Below, piece after piece: positions 38,130 through 47,986 of a stretch of DNA of 64,000 nt. The position numbers were made by a program, and so were the translations under genes. The notes below the pieces were generated by a model. The model was not told the DNA's origin. It saw only the letters and a list, made by a program, of their open reading frames with translations, and did no database searches. How positions within the stretch are numbered: position 1 is the first letter of the stretch; each line of letters begins with the position of its first letter. The stretch is from Cardiocondyla obscurior (Eukaryota; Arthropoda; Insecta; Hymenoptera; Formicidae): NCBI RefSeq assembly GCF_019399895.1, contig NC_091876.1, forward strand, positions 4,874,381 through 4,938,380, given 5' to 3'.

Positions 38130-39130
38130 TTTTCGCCATCCGACGATCGATTATCGATAACGGGGCGGATTAACGGGCGTTAAAACGTGTCCCGTCGGAC
38201 GCACTCGGCAATTTTTTGCAATACATTTCGCGGATTGTATATTTTTCTGCGGCTCCACCGCGCTACGAATCGCTACTTCGCAAGCCGACGTTCCCGACTT
38301 GGAAATGAAGCGCAAGGCGCATTTATCCTAAGCTGCTTTCTATCGCACGATTCCAAAGCCAATAACACGACGGCCGAGTAGGTACGTTCGAGCTCGTCGC
38401 GACACGAGTTTTCATCACTTCGGACCATTTCTGTTTTTTAATTGATATTTCTACCTTTAGTACTTTTATTCTCCTTGTTTTCAGTATCGTAAAAATTGAT
38501 TGGATAGATCGCGAGCGGTAAATGCAATATATTGTTCAATATTAATACAGCATAATGTAAACGTCACGGAAGTTATTCGCTTTTGTGCGTATCGTACATC
38601 TTTTGTGATGCAAATGCCCGAAAGGCGACCGATCCGACAGCGGCTGTAATTGAGGTCCGATTACCAGATTTCAGAAACAATGGTATTCCACGCGCGGCTT
38701 AATTAACGTCATGGCACCCCAAAAATTTTAAAAGAAACCCCCGAGGGCTGAAAAGAACGGGACGGTTTCTGTGATTCATCGTTCACAATGCGGTATCGGG
38801 ACCTCGATGTCTCGGAGATGATATCCCCTCAAAACGAGCGCAAAACGTGGAGAAGGGCGCGCCTTGACTGACAAGCCGGTAGAAAATCTTATTCTTCTAC
38901 TGCGAGACGGAAGGAAAGAAAAAAAAATGATGGTAACACAACGGAGGGTGACGCTTCGTCCCCCCTGGCTTTGAGATATTTAAATTATCGTCGATCTCGA
39001 AGCGTGTCGTTTCACTCGCATCACGGTGTCTACCAGACGATAAATCATATTCCCTCGCGCATAATTGTAGTAACGATAAATATTTGTTTTAACTGACAAC
39101 GAAAGATACATTCAATCGAAACGTTGCTCA
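38130..39130. other. Non-coding block
   Basis: Apart from the acceptor-like tract ending at 38484, and a short stretch after it ending at a donor-like GTAAATGC near 38516, nothing is supported. Confidence 0.35.
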
Positions 39131-39131
39131 C

Positions 39132-39186
39132 TTCGTTACTCAATATTCTATTCCCTGAACGCGGATCGAAGGTGACAAAGTAAAAT
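39132..39186 (-). other. Weak candidate internal exon, 55 bases
   Basis: On the minus strand a 35-base pyrimidine-rich tract ending TATATAG leads into 55 bases followed by GTGAGCAACG. One frame is open with ordinary composition (FYFVTFDPRSGNRILSNE). The phase it needs matches that offered by the strong minus-strand donor GTAAGTGAAATGG below 42901, whose frame would start MGNNLFRRTLLLSR. No function is suggested. Chance pairing is quite possible. Confidence 0.15.
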
Positions 39187-39567
39187 CTATATAAAAAAAA
39201 AGAAAAAAAAAAGAAGAAGACATCGGGAACAGAACGGCGTCTTATTTGCGCCAAACATTTGCGTTGCATATCGTTTTCCGACGAATAAGTAAGTTTTTCG
39301 TCTACTGGGAAAAGTGAAATTTCGAGCGTTCTTCTACTTAAGGAGAGCTTGTCTACGTAGACGCCGACGTGTTTACCCCGCGTATAAGAGAACGCACGGG
39401 TGTGTGCATTCTCCCTGGTAACAATATCCTATACCTTTATTTTACGCAGCATCACATTTCGATGAGGTACACATACTGCAACCGCGATAGTGGAACGAGA
39501 AACAACAGCTCCGGCGGATAACGCGATTATGGCGCAGATAAGTGTACTCGTTATTCCTCCCTCCGCC

Positions 39568-39570
<3 letters not shown>

Positions 39571-39613
<43 letters not shown>
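39571..39613. repeat. (TC)21 microsatellite
   Basis: Forty-three bases of near-perfect TC dinucleotide, continuing into a T/C-rich tail to about 39630. The open frames that read through it as SLSLSL or REREREx are artefacts. Confidence 0.95.
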
Positions 39614-39618
<5 letters not shown>

Positions 39619-39634
39619 CTCTTTCTCTCTTAAC

Positions 39635-41900
39635 AGTACCGCGTTTTCGAGATACATTCCGTGTTATTTCTACCTCGCGGAAGAAACGAACGCAAGACGG
39701 AGTCCGGACGATATCTCACTTCTTATCCTCAACGCGCGCAACTCTCCTACGCTTTTCTTTTCTCCATTCTCGCGCTTATACGCGGGTGATGCAACGTCAG
39801 CCGGATGAAGATGGATAGAAATCTGTTTCCGAGATAATGCGCGGAGTATCCAGTGATTTCACGCTCATCGTTCCACGATCGAAAAGTTCCCGATCCCGGC
39901 CGGGCGCTAGTTTTCTACGGCCTGAAGAAATTTCGAAATTACTCGGGCGTTGAAATTGGCTCGGCGAACGGTCCCCGTTCTTTTACACGGCCGCGTTGAT
40001 ATATTTCAAGATTAACGGAATGTTTCTTCCATGTATACACCATCGCCTCGATTATCCGTGGGATCGGCGGGATTAAACGCCGACGCGGCACTTTCCCACT
40101 GGATTAGACACGTCGCGGACCAACCTACCCGCTCGGATTTAGTACATTCAGCAGCGAGAGGCAAAATGGAAGTACGATAAAATCAACCGTGATCTTTGTT
40201 AAGAAACTTCGTATTTGTTGAGAACAATATATATAATTATCGCCCCTCCTCGGAGCACAAAATAAATGCATAAATTAATTTCTGGACTAACGTCAATAAA
40301 AAGTAACGTGCAATTTTCGAACTATTGTTCACAATAAACGAACTGGCGAAAGTAAAACAAAAAAAAAAAGTGGGAGCTCGCTCAATGATCTAATAGTCTT
40401 AATGAGAAAGTTTTCTTTTCTCGACATAGAAATTTTGTCAGGCTACGGAGAAGTTAGTTCTTTTAATAAATGAAGGAAGACCCAAGTCCGTGCGGGTGCT
40501 TGTTCCGCTTTTCTCCAGATTTCAACGAAACAGATGGAATTGATTAAAAAAAATTAAGTTCCAGCGAGAATTGTAAAAGCTGTCCCCATTAAGACTTTCT
40601 TTGTCGTCGCAAAATGCAGATTCGTAAGCGCGAGCGAATTTGGGTGAATTGAAGATTTGCCGCGCGCGGCAGTTCCGGGGAATGAGTTTTCTTTCCAATA
40701 TAGGGCGCCCCATTTGTGTCAAGCACATCGCGGTATTTATTTAGTGCTACGCTTGCAGTATAATGAACTATTGAATGTTTAATACCATTGTGGATTAGAT
40801 GGGCATGCAAATTGGTAGTACATTACCATAAAATAGCTAATACTATCGTAAAATATTGGCGAGCAGCTCGATCTAATATCGCATAGTTCCACGCATGTGA
40901 TTACACTAATTCGCAATGAAGTCAAATCTGAATTGCGGTGCTGGAATTTCGCTTTAATAGCAACCACGTCGCTTCGGAACAGTACTTTATACCGACGGCG
41001 CTTGAGATTAAATTTTGTTGTTAGCGCGTGACGCTATTTCTACTATTTCTTTTTTTTTCTTTTTTTTTTTTTACACGGCAACCGTACGATTCTGAACTTT
41101 TGCGTTCGTTGCGTTCCTTAAGTCGGCCTATTCGCTGCACTTAATACTTTCACCGTGCTTATTATACCTCTCGCGCACGCGAACGCGGAGATCGCGGAAA
41201 CACCGTGGGAGGAAATATATCTTGTACGGAAGGGAGTAATCACCTATAGCGTACCTCCGAATTCTTCCCTCCCTCAACAATCATATTACTCGCGCCGGAA
41301 GGATCGCGGGGGATGAATTAACAAAATTCGTTTCCACGTGCCCTACGTTGCTGCGATCCTAAATCACGAGAGAGGGCAAAGAAACGTTAATGTCGGAGGA
41401 TAAGATAGACCGTCGAAAGGGGGGAGAACGGGCGTATAACGTCGACGAGGAGCGCAAAATTGGGATTGCGATCGGGCGGCGAAGTTTAGGTACGGTATAG
41501 AGAGAACGGGGGGAATAATCCACGCGGTCGTATTTAAACGAGTGGCCCGGACACGCAATGCCACGTGCCCGAAGATCATTTTCTTGCGTCTACGGTGTGC
41601 AGACTATCCGGATTACAGACCAATTTCATATTAATTTCCGGCTGTGTGGAAGGAGAAGGCGGCAAGGGGAGGTAGGGAGGAAAGAGAGACCGAGCGGGGC
41701 GACTGCGCCAAGGTTCGCCATCAGCCCGGAAACGTGGCACGGGACACGAGCGTGCAACGGTATTTGTTAACGTTACCACGAAATTGTCCGCGGTTCCGAG
41801 ACTTACACGGCATTCGCTCAAATTTCACCGCGAAATTGCTCCTCAGGCGAAGCGGGCGACGGGGTGAGTGAAGGAGGTGGAGGAGAGCATGGGGGGGAAC
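39635..41900. other. Non-coding block
   Basis: No exon is supported. An interrupted T-rich tract at 41047-41072 and CpG-rich DNA after 41150 are the only landmarks. Confidence 0.4.
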
Positions 41901-41906
41901 GTTCGA

Positions 41907-42003
41907 GCCACTTTGTCCATTGCGCGTGCCCGAGGTTTGATAACGCGCGGCTGGCTAGGCGACACGAAAGCGATCCGCGGCGACCACTCTCTCTCATTTT
42001 CCA
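41907..42003. repeat. Diverged duplicated element, copy 1
   Basis: About 100 bases starting GCCACTTTGTCCATTG, containing GAGGTTTGATAACG and ending near CATTTTCC, recur 742 bases downstream with roughly 70 percent identity by eye and a few small length differences. The spacing, lack of terminal repeats and level of divergence suggest an old local duplication rather than a transposon. No shared reading frame survives without stops, so a regulatory or structural role is likelier than a coding one. Confidence 0.65.
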
Positions 42004-42648
42004 CCGTTGCACGCTCGAATTGTCGCGGTTGAACCCCAGACTACGACGCTAGAATCGACGATAGGCTGCTTTAAAGGGCTCAGGCCCTTCCGGCAAGCAG
42101 TCTCGTCACGAGACTCTCGACGGAATTATTATAGGCTTAAAGTGTCATCTCGGTGTTAAATATTACACGTAATACTTGTTGGTTGCGTGTGTACAATTCT
42201 TTTCGTCAAATATAGACAATTCTGAATATTGCAAATGAAAGATAAAAACGGATAAGTAATAAAGTTTGCACGTTATCTACGTTTATTTATAACCGACGTG
42301 TTTATCGGGTCGTCCGCACTTTTTATAAAAATAAAAAGAATCATCCGATTTAATCCACTTCCTCAGATTTGCTGTAACACTTTCCCCCCCTTCTCGAGCG
42401 CGAACAAAAACTTCTTATCGGTAGAAAGACACATTAGTTTTTCTTTTTTTTTTTGTCGCGAAGCAAATAAACTACAACGAGTTCCGTTACTCGCAATTAA
42501 CGCGAATATTCGCTAATGAGTTCGCTAAAATGTCTGTTTTAGAGGCGCCTCCGCTCAAATTTCGCCGACATTTCTTTTCGGGGCAAAACAAGAAACAGAG
42601 GGAGAAAGGAAGTAACATTACGAAATCAAAAAGAGTTTCGAGAAATGG

Positions 42649-42763
42649 GCCACTTGGTTCATTGTGCGTGATGGAGGTTTGATAACGTACGAAGGGCTCG
42701 AGCGAGACAGAATCGATTCGCGACGGCGGCGGACCGCCGAAGCGAGAAGTCTTTCATTTTTCG
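42649..42763. repeat. Diverged duplicated element, copy 2
   Basis: Second copy of the element at 41907, starting GCCACTTGGTTCATTG and containing GGAGGTTTGATAACG. It includes a GGCGGCGGACCGCC patch that is absent from copy 1. Confidence 0.65.
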
Positions 42764-45400
42764 AATTCCGGACCGCGCTCCCGCTGGCCATCTCCAAGAA
42801 ATTTCATCCGTTCTCGCCGGGGACGTTCCCCTGAAAGCGCGAGCTGGAAGAGAACGGCACCCGTAAACCCGTTCGCAATTTTGTCCATTTCACTTACCGC
42901 GATAAAAGTAATGTCCTACGAAATAGATTGTTCCCCATAAAATCGTATCGAGTCCCTTTTGTGGCCCGGATAGCGGCCAAAGCGTATACCCCGTTCTCGG
43001 AAGCGCGAAACAAATGACCGTTCCCGCTTTATTCCATCCGTGACATTATCGAACCGTCGATATCGCGAAAGTGCGATTAGATTTATGCGAGAGACCCCTT
43101 GCAAGGCGCGCGAATATCCCGCGACCGCGATTATCGGAAACCAATGTGACTTAATTCCGCGACGATAAAATTGTAAGCTATTAAGATCGACAGAAGTTGA
43201 AACCGCGTGTCCGAACGTAAACCGCGCCCGCTACTTATCTAGCGCGAAATGTGGAAATATTGGTATTTTCGTAGTGAAATCGATGCGACCTAATTCGATG
43301 TCGATAAAGATAAAATTAAGTCTCCCTTCTTGAGAAGGTTAGCTTTCGGTGGAAGCATGCAAAAATCATATCAGATGTTGCCTGGGCTTGTTTAAAGATT
43401 AACCGGATAGATATTGGAATATCGCGGTTGGTGGGACGTCATGTTTGAAGATTTCATATCTCGAGTGGATATTCAATAGAGAAAGAAGACATAAAGCCAC
43501 GTTTTGTATTGGAAACTTTACTTTAGAAGAGAACGACGAAGGACATGTCCCACTGAATTGGCAAGCTTTCTTAGAGTTGGATATGAATGTCACTCGAGCT
43601 GCATTTAAAATTGCACGACATCGAGAAACGTGCTTAAATGTAAACGACAGTTGAAGTTAATCGAAAAGAAGAAACGATTTATATTGTATATATGAATATA
43701 TATATATACATAGATATGTCGAAGTGAAATGTCGCTTATAAATCACAGCCGCGCGAAATTGAATCTCCCGCGGGATATCGGAACGTCGTGCGAAAACCAT
43801 AACGTTGCATTCTCGCGAAAATATAGATAGTTATCGCGAAAGCCAGTCTCTTTTTCTAGTCACCCGGCGTCTCGCGCAAAGGTGGACGACATTCGTTCGA
43901 TCGATCACCGAGTCGTGCTATCACAAGGAGCAACAGTTGGTTTTTATGCAGACTAATATTCGGCAAGCGTGACAGGGGACAATTTAATTCGAAATCGTCC
44001 GCTTACGGTACACCGTTTCCATCGCAGTCTTCGGAATTATCTCTATCCCGCTATCGCAAAGACCTGCACACGTACAACAACGCGTTCGGTTAAAATAACG
44101 AGCTTAGAAAGAGAAAAACCTTTTACAAAAGTATTATCGCAAACTCCGCGGCCTTCATTAGATTTATCGAAGTGAGCTCGAGGGCCGGTTTAAGAGAAAA
44201 TAGAATGCGCAAAACCACCGCAACGTCCCGAAAGGCCCTTTGCAACGGTTATTGTCGATCTGGAGAATTAGAGGATTAAATCGACCCGTTCTTGCACCTG
44301 ACGTATCTCAAATAAGGGTTTCGAGAGGAGAGCAGACGCTAGGGGGACGCGATAGAAAGTTCACGAACATATACAGTTCATTCGGAGGCTTCCCCCCTTA
44401 CCCCCTTGTCTACGTGCGTAGTTGTTCGGTGGCATTATTGACAGGGGTGCGGGTCGAGTATGTAACTTTGTTAGGCCGAGACTGAGGAAGCAAGCAGTCG
44501 TGCCCTGAATTCGTAATACGCTACGCCCCCGCCGGATTCCGCATACTGATAGAAAATAATTTTTAAACTTTTATACATGACGTGGCAGCACGCGAGACAG
44601 GCGATCGTTTCGAGAAGACGAAACGGCATCCGAGGAAACCGCTCATGTTTAATTGATGTCACGCGCCGATCCTATTGTGTCTATCCCATTCTTATTGCAC
44701 GAAAACTTTTAGCTGGAAAATCTTAGTTTATCCCACCCGAAGAATTCACAATTACGTGATATAAAAAGTCAAAGAGTAGTTAATATTTTATAATCCCAGC
44801 ACCACTCTTATTCTATCGCATAGATATATTATGATAAAAGCTGGCATTTATTATTAAGCATTTGCGAAATAAAAAGCGTAATAGATCTGTCTTTGTCGCA
44901 TTACGCTGCGTCAATTCCTTGCAGAGTTACAAGATTTTGAAAAATTGGCCCCGGTGTATCATACATAAAAGAACGGCCCGCATATTTTTTGCATATAATT
45001 GACAAGCGCGGTAGAAAAAAAGAACACGTGTAATACAAGCGCTTTGAGAAACAGTACACCATCGCTTAACCGCATGTGGTTATTCTGCTACTAAATAAAG
45101 ATCACGATATCGATATAATCGTCAATATCTTCGTACAAAAAAGTTACAGGAAAATTGTTTTAGTGTCGCTTGAAAGTTAAGACCATCGCAAAGAAAACGT
45201 GACTATTTATCCCGATTAACTGGCTCACGAGATATAACCAATTCTTTACAAAGATGAAATTAATTTAGATCTGAGAATTTATCTTTCAAGACAAAAATTG
45301 TTGTGTATATTACATTTAAATATTTAAAATTATTACGTATCTCGGTTCTACTAATTAAAAAGATTTTTATAAATCTCATTAATAAATATATCTCCCATGA
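42764..45400. other. Non-coding block with one minus-strand donor
   Basis: A strong minus-strand donor, GTAAGTGAAATGG, lies directly below 42901, without a clear upstream acceptor. At 43403-43653 a plus-strand frame of about 83 codons has an unusually acidic and balanced composition for this window (GNFTLEENDEGHVPLNWQAF) and low CpG. It has no firm splice sites and is not called as a gene. Short TA-rich runs lie at 43685-43711. Confidence 0.35.
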
Positions 45401-45402
45401 TA

Positions 45403-46114
45403 TTAATAATAAAATATTATTTCAATATATTCATCTGTTGATTTTTGTTGAAAGACAAAATGCGCGCCTATCAATTCCTGAAAATAAAGAATTTCGTTAA
45501 TTGTGGTGCTTGGAAAAATAATTAAGTAAAATTGTATTCTTCAAAGTTTGCCTGGCACGTTTTCGGTTCCTTTACGCCAACTTTATACAATATGCAAGGA
45601 AAAACGAAACATAATGCGACAGTATATTATATGCAACACTTACTTGGTATTATACATGTTGATTTTTCTCGATGCTCTCCAAAATACTCCTCGACGTCCC
45701 TCGATGCTTTTTGATATCACTCCATGTCCCTCGGTGTTTCTCAACGTTCCTCAGTGTTCCTCGATGATTCTCAAAGCCGTTCAGCGTTCGTAAATGTTCC
45801 TCAATGCTCCTTAATGCTTCTCGAAGTTGCACTATGCTCCTCGATGTTGCACTATGTTCCTCAATGCTCCGCGATGCTGCACTACGTTCCTCAATGCTCC
45901 TCGACGTTTTTCGACACCTTGAGTCACGACAAACATGATTATAGAAAGACAGTCATCAAAGGAACAGTGTTCTAACGTACAAATCGAGTCAGTCAAATAC
46001 AGAAAAAAGTCACAAGTAACACAATTTCGCAGTCTGATAAGAACTCACTGTTTCGAGTAATTCCTCGATAAACGACGCCTCGGCGAAGAGATCTCGGCTC
46101 GATTCTTTACTCAT
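45403..46114 (-). CDS. Candidate spliced small protein gene, 46 residues, unknown function
   Basis: The minus-strand acceptor TTTTCGTTACAG precedes an exon (46142-46049) that holds ATG at 46114 and 22 codons, MSKESSRDLFAEASFIEELLE plus Thr. It ends at the donor GTGAGTTC. The next strong acceptor, TTCTTTATTTTCAG before 45477, joins in the same phase and adds 24 codons (ELIGAHFVFQQKSTDEYIE, then IIFYY) to TAA at 45403. Composition is acidic, balanced and unlike the Arg/Ser-rich chance frames elsewhere. The first half would form an amphipathic helix. No signal peptide or membrane segment is visible, and I recognise no family. The 571-base intron holds the 10-bp minisatellite. The upstream exon would be in the repeat array. 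A 17-codon upstream frame (from ATG 46623, spliced) overlaps the start codon, as in translationally restrained mRNAs. The usual poly-A signal is not obvious. Confidence 0.45.
45636..45645 (-). other. Alternative minus-strand donor within the intron
   Basis: Reading CCAA|GTAAGTGTTGC on the minus strand, this is a strong donor just downstream of the minisatellite. If used, the minisatellite, which is open on the minus strand for about 60 codons as HRGT-type repeats, could become part of a retained or alternative exon. Confidence 0.3.
45665..45920. repeat. 10-bp minisatellite, consensus TCCTCRATGY
   Basis: About 25 imperfect units of 10 bases (TCCTCAATGC, TCCTCGATGT, TGCACTATGT and variants), best ordered at 45795-45910 where a 30-base higher-order period also shows. 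Near the left end some units are 11 bases or disrupted. The period is close to one turn of B-DNA. It lies within the predicted intron of the 46-residue gene. On the minus strand one frame is open and reads as EKHRGT-like repeats. Confidence 0.85.
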
Positions 46115-46230
46115 CCCGTACAGAAATGTCCTCGAAGTGCTCCTGTAACGAAAATCATTGCGACACTCGTGAAGAATTAATGTTCGTAACAGGCATTTGC
46201 CGGCTGGCGACTAGAGACCGGACGAAGCTG

Positions 46231-46238
46231 TGACGTCA
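46231..46238. promoter_or_regulatory. CRE palindrome TGACGTCA, unit 1
   Basis: Perfect full CRE, the binding site of CREB/ATF bZIP proteins. In unit 1 it lies downstream of the proposed first-exon donor for minus-strand transcription. Confidence 0.7.
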
Positions 46239-46448
46239 CGTCGTTTACGCGGGCGACCCGGGAAGTCGCGATCACACGAACGGATTCGACGAGGACCGTC
46301 GAAGAGGCCGTCGACGAGCAGTTTCGTGCACTCCGCGGGCACGTGTTAACGCGGAATATCGGTTTCGGTACCGACAATAAATACGCGCGCGTACAAAGTT
46401 ATACAAGGGTACGGAGATTTTTTACGTACGTACACTAACACAAGTACG

Positions 46449-46600
46449 GCGTTTGCTTCGGCGGCGGTGGTTAACATACGTGATCTTAGGCATGATGTGC
46501 GTTGAGTCCCACGTAAAGTGCGCACGTGAATGAGCTGCGGAGCGCCAGCCTTCGAGGGAGGGGTTGGACAGGAGGAGAGTCACGTCCTTGCAGCAGCCGC
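46449..46600. mobile_element. MITE-like segment in array unit 1
   Basis: Starts GCGTTTGCTTCGGCGGCGG and runs to the complementary CAGCAGCCGCC end. The middle holds GTGCGTTGAGTCCCACG. The right terminal repeat lost 14 bases, so the inverted repeat is no longer complete. Confidence 0.7.
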
Positions 46601-46605
46601 CTTAC

Positions 46606-46720
46606 CTGCCGCTCGGTATTCATAAAGAATTTCCCTGCACTCGTACTTGATCACGGACTGCGTTCGCGGTTTCTCGTTTGACTAACGGCACGGCACCTTG
46701 CATTGTGCTGCCTCCAGATG
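46606..46720 (-). other. Candidate 5' untranslated exon of the minus-strand gene, inside array unit 1
   Basis: The minus strand reads GAGCGGCAG|GTAAGGCGG at 46606/46605, a strong donor, 463 bases above the acceptor at 46143. Just upstream lies ATG 46623, which after splicing opens MNTERQEHFEDISVRDE and stops within the start codon context of the 46-residue frame. The 5' edge is not defined; the CRE of unit 2 is about 160 bases upstream, a plausible promoter distance. Unit 2 has the same donor at 47139/47138, whereas in unit 3 the site is changed and lost. Two alternative first exons are therefore possible. Confidence 0.35.
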
Positions 46721-46764
46721 GGCAGGCGGACAACTACGCAGCGACTGGCGACCGGACGAAGCTG

Positions 46765-46772
46765 TGACGTCA
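46765..46772. promoter_or_regulatory. CRE palindrome TGACGTCA, unit 2
   Basis: Perfect CRE, 534 bases from the unit 1 site and about 160 bases upstream of the unit 1 donor on the minus strand. It is the best placed of the three to drive the minus-strand gene. A CACGTG E-box follows at 46873-46878. Confidence 0.7.
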
Positions 46773-46981
46773 CGTCGATTACGCGGGCGACCCGCGAAGT
46801 CGCGACCGCACGAACGGATTCGACGAGGACCGTCGAGGAGGCTTTGACGAGCAGTTTCGGGCACTTCGCGAGCACGTGTTAACGCGGAATATCGGTTCCG
46901 GTACCGACAATAAATACGCACGCGCAGAAAGTCATACAAGGGTATGGAGATTTTTTACGTACGTACACTAACACAAGTACG

Positions 46982-47133
46982 GCGTTTGCTCAGGCGGCGG
47001 TGTTTAGCATACGTGATCTTAGGCGTGATGTGCGTTGAGTCCCACGTAAAGTGCGCACGTGAATGAGCTGCGGAGCGCCAGCCTTCGAGGGAGGGGATGG
47101 ACAGGAGGAGAGTCACATCCTTGCAGCAGCCGC
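46982..47133. mobile_element. MITE-like segment in array unit 2
   Basis: Same segment as in unit 1, with the same 14-base loss near the right end and a few substitutions (GCGTTTGCTCAGGCGGCGG at the left end). Confidence 0.7.
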
Positions 47134-47297
47134 CTTACCTGCCGCTCGGTATTCATAAAGAATTTCCCCGCACTCGTACTTGATCACGGACTGCGTTCGC
47201 GGTTTCTCGTTTGACTACCGGCACGGCACCTTGCATTGTGCTGCCTCCAGATGGGCAGGCGGACAACTACGCAGCGACTGGAGACCGGACGAAGCTG

Positions 47298-47305
47298 TGA
47301 CGTCA
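47298..47305. promoter_or_regulatory. CRE palindrome TGACGTCA, unit 3
   Basis: Third perfect CRE, 533 bases from the second, about 160 bases upstream of the unit 2 minus-strand donor. An E-box CACGTG lies at 47407-47412. Conservation of the full CRE in all units, although unit 3 is otherwise diverged, is compatible with selection but not proof of it. Confidence 0.7.
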
Positions 47306-47514
47306 CGTCAGTGACGCGAGCAACCCGGGAAGTCGCGGTCGCACGATCGGATTCAACGGGGACCGTCGAAGAGCCCGTCGACGAACAGTTTCGGGAACTC
47401 CGCGAGCACGTGTTAACGCAAAATATCTGTTCCGGTTCCGACAATTAATACGCACGCGCAGAAAGTCGTACAAGGCACGGAGATCTTTTACGTACGTACA
47501 CCAACACAAGTATA

Positions 47515-47680
47515 GCGTTTGCTCCGGCGGCGGTGTTTAGCATACGTGACCTTAGTGTGATGTGCGTTGAGTCCCACGTAAAGTGCGCACGTGAATGAGC
47601 TGCGGAGCGCCAGCCGCCGAGGGAGGGGATGGAGAGGAGGAGAGTCACGTACGATAGCCGCCGTCCTTGCAGCAACCACC
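47515..47680. mobile_element. MITE-like segment in array unit 3, most complete copy
   Basis: Left end GCGTTTGCTCCGGCGGCGG and right end complementary to GGTTGCTGCAAGGACGGCGG. The inner repeats GCATACGTGACC and GTCACGTACGA face each other. The element would be about 166 bp with imperfect terminal inverted repeats of 30-40 bases. Its presence inside each unit means it was there before the array expanded. Confidence 0.75.
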
Positions 47681-47986
47681 TTATGTATGTTATTCGGTAT
47701 TCATAAAGAATTTCCGTGCTCTCGTACTTGAACACAACTACATTCGCGGTTTCTCGTTTAACTAGTGACACGGCTCCTTGCATTGTGCTGCCACCAGATG
47801 AGCAAGTGAACAACTACAGGTGGACGGTCCCATTTTGCGTCTACATTTGAGAACGCAACGTTAAGACGATTAAGACGAACGGAAGACTGGCTGGATAATT
47901 CGTGTACAAGGAGAGATCGCCACTCTAAAGAAGAAGGAGACGATCACCTACGCTTTCTGAGGATCGAGTGCCATAGTTGGAGGACG

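Larger units (their letters stand above)
46207..46740. repeat. Tandem array unit 1 (534 bp)
   Basis: First of three head-to-tail units. Landmarks in order are CRE, CACGTG, an ACGTACGT run, the MITE-like segment, a CCTTACCTGCC stretch that is a minus-strand CAG|GTAAG donor, and TTCATAAAGAATTTCC. Identity with unit 2 is above 90 percent by eye. Units 1 and 2 share a 14-base deletion inside the MITE-like segment relative to unit 3, so they derive from a later duplication than the one that separated unit 3. Confidence 0.9.
46741..47273. repeat. Tandem array unit 2 (533 bp)
   Basis: Head-to-tail copy of unit 1 with the same landmarks, including the minus-strand donor at 47139/47138. A plus-strand frame shared by units 1 and 3 (TRATREVA, then VDEQF) is broken here by a one-base loss near 46841. 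Confidence 0.9.
47274..47818. repeat. Tandem array unit 3 (545 bp)
   Basis: The most diverged unit. It keeps the 14 bases missing from units 1 and 2, so its MITE-like segment is the most complete of the array. Its counterpart of the minus-strand donor is mutated (CACCTTATGTATG on the plus strand). Similarity ends near ACAACTACAG. Confidence 0.9.

Noticed and set aside
43403..43653. 83-codon plus-strand frame with balanced, acidic composition, considered as an exon
   Set aside because: Composition is attractive, but no acceptor or donor of quality is present and no protein family is recognised. Left unannotated pending transcript data.
45665..45920. CRISPR-like array
   Set aside because: Units are 10 bases with no unique spacers; it is a minisatellite in eukaryotic DNA.
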